Program-made: the position numbers and the translations under genes | Shown here: in pieces, positions 46,591-55,330 of the stretch | Position numbering within the stretch: position 1 is the first letter of the stretch | Layout of the letters: the number at the start of each line of letters is the position of its first letter | Source of the DNA: Neptuniibacter sp. 1_MG-2023 | GTDB lineage: Bacteria; Pseudomonadota; Gammaproteobacteria; Pseudomonadales; Balneatricaceae | NCBI RefSeq assembly: GCF_030547185.1 | Contig: NZ_JAUOQR010000008.1 | Location: forward strand, 1-64,000 | Length of the DNA: 64,000 nucleotides | Direction of reading: 5' to 3' | Notes under the pieces: generated by a model | The model's database searches: none | The model's input: only the letters and a program-made list of their open reading frames with translations | Told to the model about the DNA's origin: nothing

Positions 46591-47454
46591 GTGAAAGTCA
46601 GTGGCTTTACTTTTCTAAAAAACGGTTCAACACTGGGTTATCCTTTTGTTGAGAGTATCCGCTCGGCATTACCTTTGTGTGATGAATTCATTATCGCATT
46701 AGGGAACTGCGATGATGATACAGAAGCGCTCCTAAATGAGATTAACGATCCCAAAATCCGCATTATCCATACAACATGGAACGACAAAATGCAGGACCGT
46801 GGCTATGTCTACGGCCAGCAGAAGATGATTGCACACTTCAACTGTACAGGAGATTGGGCCCTGTATATTGAAGGTGATGAAGTCTTACACGAAAACGAGA
46901 TCGAAGCGATTCGTGGCAATATGGAAAAATACCTCGATGATCCAGAAACTGAAGCGTTCTACTTTGATTTCTACCACTTTTATGGGCGGCCGGATCAAGT
47001 AGGTATTTCAGGATACCGTCGAGCACCCCGCATTATTAGAAACTCAATTCGTAGCTATGCGCCAGATGGTTTGTTCTTTGTTGTACTCGATAAAAACAAA
47101 CGTGGTCGCTATCCAAAAGCGCGCCATGCCGGCGGTAATATCTACCATTATGGTCACGTAAGAAACGTCGCCAAGATGCAAGAAAAGATAAACCAAGTTT
47201 CACAATACTGGAATGAGAAACCCGCGCCGTTTCCTGGATATGGTGATATAGACCCTGCGGTTCTGCGACCTTTTAAGGGTACTCATCCAGCGGTCGTAGA
47301 AGATTGGCTAAAAACTGATGCTGAATGGGAGTTCACTCCTAATCCTAGTTACAAACTGACAAAACGAGACAAAAAAGTCCGATTAAAGCTAAAAATTGAA
47401 GATATGTTTGGTCTTGAGATCAGTAAAAAACACTATACCGATCTGGATAAATAA
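46591..47454 (+). CDS. Glycosyltransferase family 2-type protein
   Basis: A 287-residue glycosyltransferase with a GT-A-like fold. The N-terminal nucleotide-sugar part (about 1-120) has FTFLKNGSTLGYPFVESI and the acidic EGDEVLHENEIEAI (about 90-103) where the DxD-type metal site is expected. The middle region is rich in aromatic residues (YFDFYHFYGRPDQ). The GTG start is preceded by TAGGAG. It probably adds a core sugar; its position between the acyltransferase and a GT4 gene supports that. The donor and acceptor are unknown. Confidence 0.85.
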   Translation: MKVSGFTFLKNGSTLGYPFVESIRSALPLCDEFIIALGNCDDDTEALLNEINDPKIRIIHTTWNDKMQDRGYVYGQQKMIAHFNCTGDWALYIEGDEVLHENEIEAIRGNMEKYLDDPETEAFYFDFYHFYGRPDQVGISGYRRAPRIIRNSIRSYAPDGLFFVVLDKNKRGRYPKARHAGGNIYHYGHVRNVAKMQEKINQVSQYWNEKPAPFPGYGDIDPAVLRPFKGTHPAVVEDWLKTDAEWEFTPNPSYKLTKRDKKVRLKLKIEDMFGLEISKKHYTDLDK

Positions 47455-47457
47455 ATC

Positions 47458-48510
47458 GTGAATATACAAACATCTTCAATTCACATTGTTCGTCGCTATG
47501 GTCCTGTAGGCGGCATGGAGCGCTATGTTTGGGAACTGACCCATGCATTAGTAACACAGGGTCAAAAAGTTAAAGTTATTTGCGAACAAGCTTATGAAGA
47601 ATGCGATAAAAATATCGAAGTCATCGAACTGGGGAGTGTAAAACCAAAACCACGCTGGCTTTCAATGCTCAGATTTTCTAAACGCGTCTCTCAATACTTT
47701 AAAGCCGCCGATATAACAGGCTGGGTTATACACAGCCATGAACGTTGTGCTGAACATCATGTGACTACATTTCATGGCCCATCCATTCTGACACGCAAAA
47801 AAAGAGTTTTAGATTATTTATCCCCTCGTATTGCCACTTGGGAATATTTAGAAAAACGCGAACTTTTTGGTGAAAATGTCCAAACTATCCTGCCAAACTC
47901 GCTTCTCGTTTCAGATCAGCTGGCAAAACTATACCCTGCAGCGGCCCATAAACTAGGGTTTCCCGCTTATCCTGGGGTATCAGAACAGTTTACTCGACTT
48001 CCCCGACAATCAACCGGCTCTGCCATTGGTTTTATTGGTAAAGAGTGGCAACGGAAAGGACTAGAATTTGCCGTCAAAGTCGTTAAACCATTAGTCGATC
48101 AAAACCCTCAAATCACATTTATTGTGACTGGGCCTGAACCAGAAGAGATAGAACATCTATTTACAGAATGGCCAAGTGATAACTACCAATTAAGAGGCTG
48201 GCAACGTTCTGAAGATACATTGCCATTAATCGACATTCTGATTCATCCCGCAACAGCTGAACCGTTCGGGATGGTCATTGCTGAAGCAAACGCAACAGGT
48301 TTACCTGTCCTTATATCTGACTGTTGCGGTATTGCAGAATTGATCCATGAGCAACATGGCTTAGTACTACCATTAAATCAGACCGAAGCTTGGCAACAAG
48401 CTCTATTAAAACTAATGACTGAACAAAAAGTCGATTCATTAAGATTAACTTGGGATAACTTGGGCTTTCAGCACCAACAACTTTATTTAAAAATTGCGCA
48501 GGGAAAATAG
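47458..48510 (+). CDS. Glycosyltransferase family 4 protein
   Basis: A 350-residue GT-B retaining glycosyltransferase. The N-terminal RYGPVGGMERYVWELTHAL (residues 13-31) is the acceptor-side glycine loop, and the C-terminal donor site shows GFIGKEWQRKGLEFAVKV (about 195-212), HPATAEPFGMVIAEANATGLPVLI (about 261-285) with the E-x7-E motif. Such proteins include heptosyl- and glucosyltransferases of the LPS core. The GTG start lies three bases after the previous stop, so the genes are coupled. Confidence 0.9.
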   Translation: MNIQTSSIHIVRRYGPVGGMERYVWELTHALVTQGQKVKVICEQAYEECDKNIEVIELGSVKPKPRWLSMLRFSKRVSQYFKAADITGWVIHSHERCAEHHVTTFHGPSILTRKKRVLDYLSPRIATWEYLEKRELFGENVQTILPNSLLVSDQLAKLYPAAAHKLGFPAYPGVSEQFTRLPRQSTGSAIGFIGKEWQRKGLEFAVKVVKPLVDQNPQITFIVTGPEPEEIEHLFTEWPSDNYQLRGWQRSEDTLPLIDILIHPATAEPFGMVIAEANATGLPVLISDCCGIAELIHEQHGLVLPLNQTEAWQQALLKLMTEQKVDSLRLTWDNLGFQHQQLYLKIAQGK

Positions 48511-48516
48511 CCGCTC

Positions 48517-49743
48517 ATGTCATTCGATAATTCAGAAAGCACCCAAGCTCAGCCTATTCTATTAAATATAGGGGCTTGGATCTTAACAGCAGGTATTTTT
48601 AGTATTCCATTATTGGGAAACGCCGCCCACAATCTCCTGTTGGGTCTCCCTATTATCATCCTATTCTTCACAAAAAATATTACTACATATCCTGCACTGT
48701 TAAAAAACAACCACACAGCGCTGCTTGCCACACTGCTCTTTATCTGGCTCGCAATCAGTCTCTTATGGTCAAGTGCAGAAACAAGCTATAGCGGGAAGAT
48801 ACTGTCAAAATACCGAGAATTTTTACTCATCCCTCTATTTATGATCTATTTCACCATTGAAAAATATCGCAAAAATGCCTTAATAGCGCTTTATGCTGCC
48901 TTACTTCTCTCTTTATTTTTTTCTTACCTTATACATTACGATCTAACAAACTACTGGGATAATCCAAACAGCATTAAAAACCGTATATTTCACGGTATAT
49001 CTATGTCTATTTTTGCTTATATAAACCTACAGGCAGCAGCGACATCAAAAAGATATAGAGCACTTTTTGTCGCTTTATTTATTATCACTTTTCATAATTT
49101 ATTCTTTATTGAGAATGGCCGTCTTGGATACCTATTAATCTGTGTACTCAGCGCTTTATTTTGTTGGCAGCAGTGGCGGGTAAAAGGTTTAATAGCCATG
49201 ATCGTTCTTGCTAGTCTCAGTGCTATTGCGCTCTTACTTTTTGCAGACTTATCACAATTAAGAATCATAGGACGCTTAGATGTTATAAGTAACGCCAGCG
49301 AAATAAATCTATCTGTATTACAAGCAGCAGATATCCGTCTTGAATTCTATATTTTGTCGCTCTACTGTTTTATGGATAGTTGGCTACTAGGACATGGACT
49401 AGGCAGTTTCCCCGAAGTTTATGCCTTACAACATGAAGCAATCCAAACCTATTGGAAAACAACCGTAAATCCACATAATGAGTTTTTACAAATTTCAATT
49501 CAAACAGGCATTATAGGTTTACTTCTCTTTATCGCTTTTCTTATCAGCTTTCTGACACAAAGAGATCAACCTTCTTTACAAAAACAATGTAAAACAGCAC
49601 TCTTTTTCACCGTTTGCCTTTCCTGCATGTGCAATTCATCGTTTATGGATCATGGTGATGGTGCGCTCTTTATGATCCTAATCGCCCTAGTGACCGGTTC
49701 GACATGGAAGACAGCGAATAACTATACTGACACTACTAAGTAA
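48517..49743 (+). CDS. O-antigen ligase family protein (WaaL-like)
   Basis: A 408-residue inner-membrane protein of the Wzy_C/WaaL family with about ten to twelve hydrophobic segments. The large periplasmic loop before the last segments holds GHGLGSFPEVY and the conserved NPHNEFLQISIQTGIIGLLLF (about residues 312-332), where the His of H-N-E/x is the catalytic signature. It should join O-antigen or another polymer to lipid A-core, though ligases and polymerases are hard to separate by sequence. It lies six bases after the GT4 gene. Confidence 0.85.
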   Translation: MSFDNSESTQAQPILLNIGAWILTAGIFSIPLLGNAAHNLLLGLPIIILFFTKNITTYPALLKNNHTALLATLLFIWLAISLLWSSAETSYSGKILSKYREFLLIPLFMIYFTIEKYRKNALIALYAALLLSLFFSYLIHYDLTNYWDNPNSIKNRIFHGISMSIFAYINLQAAATSKRYRALFVALFIITFHNLFFIENGRLGYLLICVLSALFCWQQWRVKGLIAMIVLASLSAIALLLFADLSQLRIIGRLDVISNASEINLSVLQAADIRLEFYILSLYCFMDSWLLGHGLGSFPEVYALQHEAIQTYWKTTVNPHNEFLQISIQTGIIGLLLFIAFLISFLTQRDQPSLQKQCKTALFFTVCLSCMCNSSFMDHGDGALFMILIALVTGSTWKTANNYTDTTK

Positions 49744-49803
49744 TGAAGGGAGGGAGCGTTAGCTCCTCACTCTTAAACCTTTTAAACCCGTGAAGATACT
49801 TTG

Positions 49804-50550
49804 ATGCTCTCAATCATTATTATTACTAAAAACGAAGCCCATAATATCCAAGACTGTCTCGGCTCAGTTTCATGGGCAGATGAGATCATTGTTGTAGACT
49901 CAGGCAGTGAAGATGGCACCCAAGATATCTGCCATAAAACAGTTAACTGCACCTTAGTAGAAACAGATTGGCCGGGGTTTGGTGAACAGAAAAATAGGGC
50001 CTTAGCACTGGCAAGCCATGAATGGGTGTTATCTATAGACGCTGATGAAAGAATTGATAATGCCTTAAAAGATGAGATATTAAACGCCATAGAACAATCC
50101 CAATACGATGGTTTTGAGATCCCCCGCCATTCGCAATATTGTGGCCGCTTTATTGATCATTCCGGCTGGACGCCTGATTATGTTCTTCGTTTATTCAAAC
50201 GAGAAAAAGCAGTATTCTCTGATGACAAAGTCCATGAGCGGGTAATTTTAAACGGAAAAACCCATAAACTTTCTAACCCGATGCAGCACTATTCATACGC
50301 AAACTTAGAACAAGTTTTACGTAAAGTTGATCAATACTCAACCTTAGGCGCTGAGCAATTATACGCCCGCGGGAAACGGTGCGGACTAGGTACTGCACTG
50401 TACAAGTCCTTCTGGGCTTTTATACGAACTTATCTTCTTCGTCGAGGTTTTCTTGATGGAAAACACGGTGTGATGTTGGCTATTTCTAATGCAGAAGCAA
50501 CCTATTACAAATATGCCAAGCTTGCATTAATGTCCAGCTCAGACAAGTAG
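49804..50550 (+). CDS. WaaE/KdtX-type LPS core glycosyltransferase
   Basis: A 248-residue GT2 (GT-A) glycosyltransferase. The start of the fold is IIIITKNEAHNIQDCLGSVSWADEIIVVDSGSEDGT and the metal-binding D-x-D lies in LSIDADERID (about residues 78-87). The C-terminal region with RHSQYCGRFIDHSGWTPDYVLRLFKR is that of WaaE/KdtX, which add beta-glucose to heptose I of the LPS core. I use the ATG at 49804; a TTG one codon before is in frame. It is the last gene of the plus-strand LPS run. Confidence 0.9.
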   Translation: MLSIIIITKNEAHNIQDCLGSVSWADEIIVVDSGSEDGTQDICHKTVNCTLVETDWPGFGEQKNRALALASHEWVLSIDADERIDNALKDEILNAIEQSQYDGFEIPRHSQYCGRFIDHSGWTPDYVLRLFKREKAVFSDDKVHERVILNGKTHKLSNPMQHYSYANLEQVLRKVDQYSTLGAEQLYARGKRCGLGTALYKSFWAFIRTYLLRRGFLDGKHGVMLAISNAEATYYKYAKLALMSSSDK

Positions 50551-50661
50551 CCCTAAAACTACACACTGAAACTCAACTAAGAAAACGATAAGTTAACATT
50601 GAACTTATCACTCAAGATAAAGACTAATCATTCAATAATCTTATTCTTGAGCATATTATTG

Positions 50662-52797
50662 ATGAAAAAGCTTTCTCTTTTATTAATCATCGCGTCGGCC
50701 ATCGTCGCATTCTTCTTCTTTGATCTAAACCAATATTTTAATTTGGCATTTATTAAAGAAAACCAAGCACGATTCGATCAACAATATGCAACGAGCCCGA
50801 TTCTAACGGCAGCTGTGTTTTTCGGCCTTTATATCGTGGTAACCGGTTTATCCCTTCCTGGTGCAGCAATAATGACACTTGCAGCAGGCGCCCTATTTGG
50901 CTTAACAACGGGGTTACTTCTTGTATCCTTCGCCAGCTCAATTGGGGCAACGCTCGCTTTTCTTTTCTCTCGTTTGATCTTGCGCGATAGCATCCAAAAT
51001 CGCTTTGCTAGTCAGTTATCCGCTATTAATAAAGGTATCGAGAAAGAAGGCGCATTTTATCTATTCACACTTCGTTTGGTTCCTCTATTTCCTTTTTTCG
51101 TTATCAACTTAGCTATGGGAGTTACTCCCATAAAAACATGGACATTTTATTGGGTGAGCCAGCTAGGAATGTTAGCGGGAACAATTGTCTTCGTTAATGC
51201 AGGCACTCAGTTAGGCCAACTAGAAAGCTTATCCGGAATTTTATCCCCTAGTATGCTGGCATCCTTCACCCTCCTTGGAGTTTTCCCATTGATTGCAAAG
51301 AAAATAATCGAGCTGCTACAAAGCAGAAAAGTTTATGCAGGCATTAAAAAACCAACAAAATTCGATACTAATATCGTTGTTATTGGCGCGGGTTCAGCAG
51401 GCTTAGTAACGTCGTATATTGCAGCGGCGGTAAAAGCAAAAGTCAGCTTAGTCGAGAAAAACCTGATGGGAGGCGACTGTTTGAATACTGGTTGTGTACC
51501 GTCAAAAGCACTCATTCGCTCAGCGCGGTTTGTATCAGATAATAAACGCTGCAAGGAATACGGTATAGAAAAGAGCGAAGTCAGCTTCAATTTCGCGGAC
51601 GTGATGGAACGAGTTCAAGAGGTTATTAAAACAGTAGAACCCCACGATTCAATTGAACGTTACACAGGTCTAGGTGTGGATTGTATTCAGGGTGCTGCAA
51701 CTATATTGAATCCCTATGAAGTCGTGGTGAATGGCGAAATTATTACAACCCGCAATATTGTTATCGCGACAGGTGCTCGCCCACGCATGCCCGCCGTAAA
51801 AAACATAGAAGCGATGAATCCTCTTACATCAGATAACTTATGGAAAATTCGTGAACTACCTAAACGCTTATTAGTGATCGGTGGTGGTCCGATTGGCTGT
51901 GAATTAAGCCAGTGTTTTGCTCGCTTTGGTTCTGAAGTCAGTATCTTACTGCCCGATGGGCGGATCATGTCGAGAGAAGATGAAGATGTTTCAGCCCTAG
52001 TAACTGAACGCTTCAGCGCAGAAGGTATTAATATCTTAAATGATAGAAAGATGCGTGAATTTATAGAACGCGATGGCGAAAAGATTTTGATCAGCGAATA
52101 TAAAGGGCAAATCGAAGAAATCCCGTTCGACCAACTTCTCGTAGCGATAGGAAGACAAGCAAATATTGAAGGTTTCGGCCTAGAAAATCTTAATATAGAT
52201 ATTAGAGGCAACGGCACAATTGATGTAAATGAATATCTACAAACAAGATTCCCTAATGTTTATGCCTGTGGAGATGTCGCTGGTCCCTTCCAATTTACTC
52301 ATGCCGCAGCACATCAAGCGTGGTACGCAGCGGTCAACGCATTGTTTGGCAAATTTAAGAAATTCAAAGTCGATTATTCCGTTATTCCTGCAGCAACCTT
52401 TACGGACCCTGAGGTCGCGCGCGTCGGTTTAAACGAGCAAGAAGCAAAAGCACAAAATATAGCTTATGAAGTCACTCGCTTTGATTTAGCGGAGCTTGAT
52501 CGCGCTATTGCAGATAATGATGCCCACGGTATGGTAAAAATACTCACAGTGCCCGGCAAAGATAAAATCTTAGGTGCAACTATTGTTGGACCACACTCCG
52601 GTGAGTTAATCACTGAGTTCGTCACTGCGATAAAACATGGCTTAGGTCTTAACAAGTTACTAGGGACGATCCATATTTATCCAACCTTAAGTGAAGCGAA
52701 CAAATATGCAGCGGGAGAGTGGAAGCGAGCTCATGCGCCTCAGAAAGTTTTACAGTGGTTAGAAAAGTTTCATCGCTGGCAGCGTGCAGAGAAATAG
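50662..52797 (+). CDS. TVP38/TMEM64 membrane domain fused to a mercuric-reductase-like FAD oxidoreductase
   Basis: A 711-residue fusion. Residues 1-235 form a TVP38/TMEM64 (SNARE-associated/DedA-like) membrane domain with about five or six hydrophobic segments and the family loop LPGAAIMTLAAGALFG and FTLRLVPLFPFFVINLAMG. Residues about 250-711 are a class I pyridine nucleotide-disulfide oxidoreductase with an FAD motif (GAGSAGLVTSYIAA), a redox-active pair GGDCLNTGC (C-x4-C), an NAD(P)H motif (GGGPIGCELSQCFARFG), a second FAD motif YACGDV and the dimerisation HIYPTLSEAN with the catalytic His-Glu. No mercury-binding vicinal C-terminal cysteines are present. The ATG at 50662 is preferred over a TTG 21 codons upstream. 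It converges on the next operon and overlaps it by 28 bases. Confidence 0.88.
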   Translation: MKKLSLLLIIASAIVAFFFFDLNQYFNLAFIKENQARFDQQYATSPILTAAVFFGLYIVVTGLSLPGAAIMTLAAGALFGLTTGLLLVSFASSIGATLAFLFSRLILRDSIQNRFASQLSAINKGIEKEGAFYLFTLRLVPLFPFFVINLAMGVTPIKTWTFYWVSQLGMLAGTIVFVNAGTQLGQLESLSGILSPSMLASFTLLGVFPLIAKKIIELLQSRKVYAGIKKPTKFDTNIVVIGAGSAGLVTSYIAAAVKAKVSLVEKNLMGGDCLNTGCVPSKALIRSARFVSDNKRCKEYGIEKSEVSFNFADVMERVQEVIKTVEPHDSIERYTGLGVDCIQGAATILNPYEVVVNGEIITTRNIVIATGARPRMPAVKNIEAMNPLTSDNLWKIRELPKRLLVIGGGPIGCELSQCFARFGSEVSILLPDGRIMSREDEDVSALVTERFSAEGINILNDRKMREFIERDGEKILISEYKGQIEEIPFDQLLVAIGRQANIEGFGLENLNIDIRGNGTIDVNEYLQTRFPNVYACGDVAGPFQFTHAAAHQAWYAAVNALFGKFKKFKVDYSVIPAATFTDPEVARVGLNEQEAKAQNIAYEVTRFDLAELDRAIADNDAHGMVKILTVPGKDKILGATIVGPHSGELITEFVTAIKHGLGLNKLLGTIHIYPTLSEANKYAAGEWKRAHAPQKVLQWLEKFHRWQRAEK

Positions 52798-53501
52798 CGC
52801 TGCTTTAACAGCTTAAGTAATTCAGGAATTGCCTGCCTTATCCATAAGTATTGATAACGGCAGGTAAGATACCACCACCCTTTGTCTCTGTATTTTCTAG
52901 CACTCGTTTGCAGATATTGAGTACAACATTTTAACTTTATTCCCCGCTGCCTTGCGTACCACACAAACAGATGGTCTTCCCCATAAGATGCATCTTCAGG
53001 ATAGCCTCCCACTTGTGCGAAAAGCGTTTTACTAATCGCAAAGCCTTGATCTCCAAACGGTATGCCTAATAGCCGAGAGCGCAGATTAGCGCCCCAACCA
53101 TTTAACGCCATACCATTAGAACCATCCGCCAAAAACTGTAATAAACAGTAATGCAGTTTATCCGGTGCCCTCGATAAATTAACCCATAAGCTTTCGACTA
53201 ACTCAACGCTAAAGCGACTATCGACATGCAGAAACCAAATGAACTCACCTTGCGCCGCTTGGGCACCATAATTCATCTGCACTGCCCGCCCTTGACCTGA
53301 TTCAAGCCAACTTACCTGAAAAGGCGCCAAGGTTGCCACAATATCTTGCTTATATTGGTCATCGAATCGTTGATGACAGACAACAAAGATAATTTCACTT
53401 GCAGAAGGGATTGATCGAAGATCCTCGATCAACCCCACAGGAATAATGGACTCCGCAGGCCCGATGGGAATAACAATAGAAACAGATAGAGAGTGCTCCA
53501 T
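52770..53501 (-). CDS. TIGR04283-type glycosyltransferase (rSAM/selenodomain-associated transferase 2)
   Basis: A 243-residue GT2-like glycosyltransferase. The family features are the N-terminal VSIVIPIGPAE, the G-Q-G-R-A-V-Q-M-N-Y-G-A motif (about residues 89-100), the acidic LHVDSRF site (about 112-118), FGDQGFAIS and the C-terminal TSARKYRDKGWWYL. NCBI names this family for arsenosugar or rSAM/selenodomain loci. It starts two bases after the MTA-phosphorylase-like gene and its 3' end overlaps the convergent TVP38-flavoprotein gene by 28 bases. Confidence 0.87.
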   Translation of the reverse strand: MEHSLSVSIVIPIGPAESIIPVGLIEDLRSIPSASEIIFVVCHQRFDDQYKQDIVATLAPFQVSWLESGQGRAVQMNYGAQAAQGEFIWFLHVDSRFSVELVESLWVNLSRAPDKLHYCLLQFLADGSNGMALNGWGANLRSRLLGIPFGDQGFAISKTLFAQVGGYPEDASYGEDHLFVWYARQRGIKLKCCTQYLQTSARKYRDKGWWYLTCRYQYLWIRQAIPELLKLLKQRYFSARCQR

Positions 53502-53503
53502 AC

Positions 53504-54352
53504 TTAGGAACTTAACACCTCGAGTAAAGAGCGTTGCTCGGCGTTTAACGCGTCTTTAGGGGTCAACACTGCAGCCGCTAAACTGGTTCGGCAAGAGCAA
53601 GTATATTCCACTTCATCTTGATCAATAAAAGCGGTCAGTAAAGTTTTAGCTTTTTCTAAACTTGCTCCATAACGCGCAATAACCTGCTCTACTGATACAT
53701 GCTGATCAGGATCATCCAACCAGCAATCATAATCGGTAGCTATAGCGATAGTGCAATAGCAAAGCTGTGCTTCACGCGCTAAAAAGACCTCAGGCACATT
53801 GGTCATTCCAACCAAATCACAACCTGCGGCCCCTCTCAGAAAAAAGCTCTCTGCTCGTGTACCTAAACGCGGTCCATCGACACAACCATAAGTTTTATCA
53901 GTATGAAGTTTTATATCAACGCTTTCACCTGCAGCAACTAAACTTTCTGACAAACAATGGCATGTAGGTTCTGCCGTTGAAACATGTGCAGCCAAACCTT
54001 TACCAAAAAAAGTTTTCTCGCGATTACCTTTTACAAAATCAAAATACTGACTAGGGAGTGACAGATCTCCCGGCGCAACCTCTTCCTGCAAACTACCCAC
54101 AGCAGAAAGACCAACAACCTGAGTCACACCTAAAGACTTTAACGCCCAAATATTAGCGCGATAATTTACCTCAGAAGGAAGAAGCTGATGTTGGCGACCG
54201 TGTCGAGGTAAAAAGAACAAGGTTCTGCTTCCTCTTTTACCCTCAATAATCGGTGCTGACGGTTTCCCAAAAGGCGTATCAACATCGTGCTCGCCAACAA
54301 CTTCTAAACCTTCTAATTGATAGATCCCTGTACCACCAATAATTCCTAACAC
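53504..54352 (-). CDS. MTA/MTI phosphorylase-like nucleoside phosphorylase
   Basis: A 282-residue trimeric-type purine nucleoside phosphorylase resembling methylthioadenosine or methylthioinosine phosphorylases. The N-terminal phosphate site is GIIGGTGIYQL (residues 3-13), then RHGRQHQLLPSEVNYRAN (about 50-67), VVGLSAVGSL (about 79-88) and VGMTNVPEVFLAREAQLCYCTIAIATDYDCW in conserved pieces (about 186-216). It phosphorolyses 5'-modified purine ribosides to base and 5-modified ribose 1-phosphate. The partner radical SAM enzyme raises the chance that its true substrate is a 5'-deoxyadenosyl compound. The exact base preference (Ade or Hyp) is unresolved. Confidence 0.88.
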   Translation of the reverse strand: MLGIIGGTGIYQLEGLEVVGEHDVDTPFGKPSAPIIEGKRGSRTLFFLPRHGRQHQLLPSEVNYRANIWALKSLGVTQVVGLSAVGSLQEEVAPGDLSLPSQYFDFVKGNREKTFFGKGLAAHVSTAEPTCHCLSESLVAAGESVDIKLHTDKTYGCVDGPRLGTRAESFFLRGAAGCDLVGMTNVPEVFLAREAQLCYCTIAIATDYDCWLDDPDQHVSVEQVIARYGASLEKAKTLLTAFIDQDEVEYTCSCRTSLAAAVLTPKDALNAEQRSLLEVLSS

Positions 54353-54397
54353 TTATGTCTCCTTATTTAAATGGATCATCATTAACATCTCAAATAG

Positions 54398-55309
54398 CTA
54401 CGCCTCGCTACATGAGGAGCCATAAGCAAAACAACTATAGCAACGATGATGTTTCATGCTAATTCTTTCACTTAAACTTTCAGTTAAACTAAACCCCTGA
54501 TCATACTCTTCATCATCATCCACCAGCGTACAAGCATACACTTTCATCTGCCCGTTTTTTTTCACAACCATTTTGCTAAAAGCACACATAAAGTCCTTCC
54601 GGCTTTTTTCGGTCTGATAAGTAGTCATACAACTTGTCGTCACTTGAGGGACATGAGGTAAGCTTCCAGGGGTAGCAAAGTCAGGGAAAGCAACAATATG
54701 CAGATCTTCCGGTAAACCGTAAGCAATAAACAGATCACGGTAAGACGCCTCAACCTCTTCACGCTGTTCCTCTTTTTCCATATGTCGTGCAACAGAAACG
54801 GGGAACCCTAAATCGTATAATGCTTTAAGGCCTTGCATCGCTTTATCAAAATTACCCTCTCCTCGTCCAGCATCATGCTGTTTTGCAGCAGCGTAATCTA
54901 TACTAATACGAAAACTAACAGGGTGTTCTGCATCTTGCAGCGAACGCACTTCATCCATTCTCTGCTGAAGGGCATCGGTACCATTAGTGAGCACAAGGCA
55001 AGGTTTAAACTTAGCCGCATAAGCTAAAATTTGTACAAGTTGCTTTGCGAGAAAAGGCTCTCCGCCGGTAAAGGAGAATTGCTCTACATCTAAGGTTAAT
55101 GCTTCATCAATCAGCGGTTTAACATCCGCAAACTTGACTAAATCTAATCGGGTGTCACCTGGCCCTGAACCTTCCAAACAAAAAGAACATTGTAAGTTAC
55201 ACGCAGTGCCGGTATGAAACCAAAGTTCTCGTAGCGCATGAGGCTCTATATAACCTCTAGGTTTACCGTCAGGAGTGACAAACCAGTTATCTGTATGAAT
55301 ACGTTGCAT
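54398..55309 (-). CDS. Radical SAM protein with SPASM-like C-terminal cysteines
   Basis: A 303-residue radical SAM enzyme. The cluster motif is C37-x3-C41-x2-C44 (ACNLQCSFC), the SAM-binding GGEP is at residues 82-85, and RISIDYA follows at about 134-140. The C-terminal cysteines C227, C242, C260, C290, C293 and C300 suggest one or two auxiliary iron-sulfur clusters, as in twitch/SPASM enzymes. It is second in a four-gene operon, 45 bases before the MTA-phosphorylase-like gene. It could be a relative of the enzymes that transfer a 5'-deoxyadenosyl group in arsenosugar synthesis, but it lacks the N-P-x-G-like Cys-rich tail I associate with ArsS. The substrate is unknown. Confidence 0.85.
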   Translation of the reverse strand: MQRIHTDNWFVTPDGKPRGYIEPHALRELWFHTGTACNLQCSFCLEGSGPGDTRLDLVKFADVKPLIDEALTLDVEQFSFTGGEPFLAKQLVQILAYAAKFKPCLVLTNGTDALQQRMDEVRSLQDAEHPVSFRISIDYAAAKQHDAGRGEGNFDKAMQGLKALYDLGFPVSVARHMEKEEQREEVEASYRDLFIAYGLPEDLHIVAFPDFATPGSLPHVPQVTTSCMTTYQTEKSRKDFMCAFSKMVVKKNGQMKVYACTLVDDDEEYDQGFSLTESLSERISMKHHRCYSCFAYGSSCSEA

Positions 55310-55330
55310 TTTTTAATCGCCTAACTGGGG

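Noticed and set aside
50662-52797. Mercuric reductase (merA)
   Set aside because: There is no N-terminal HMA domain, no C-terminal vicinal cysteine pair and no mer genes nearby, so the flavoprotein is only MerA-like.
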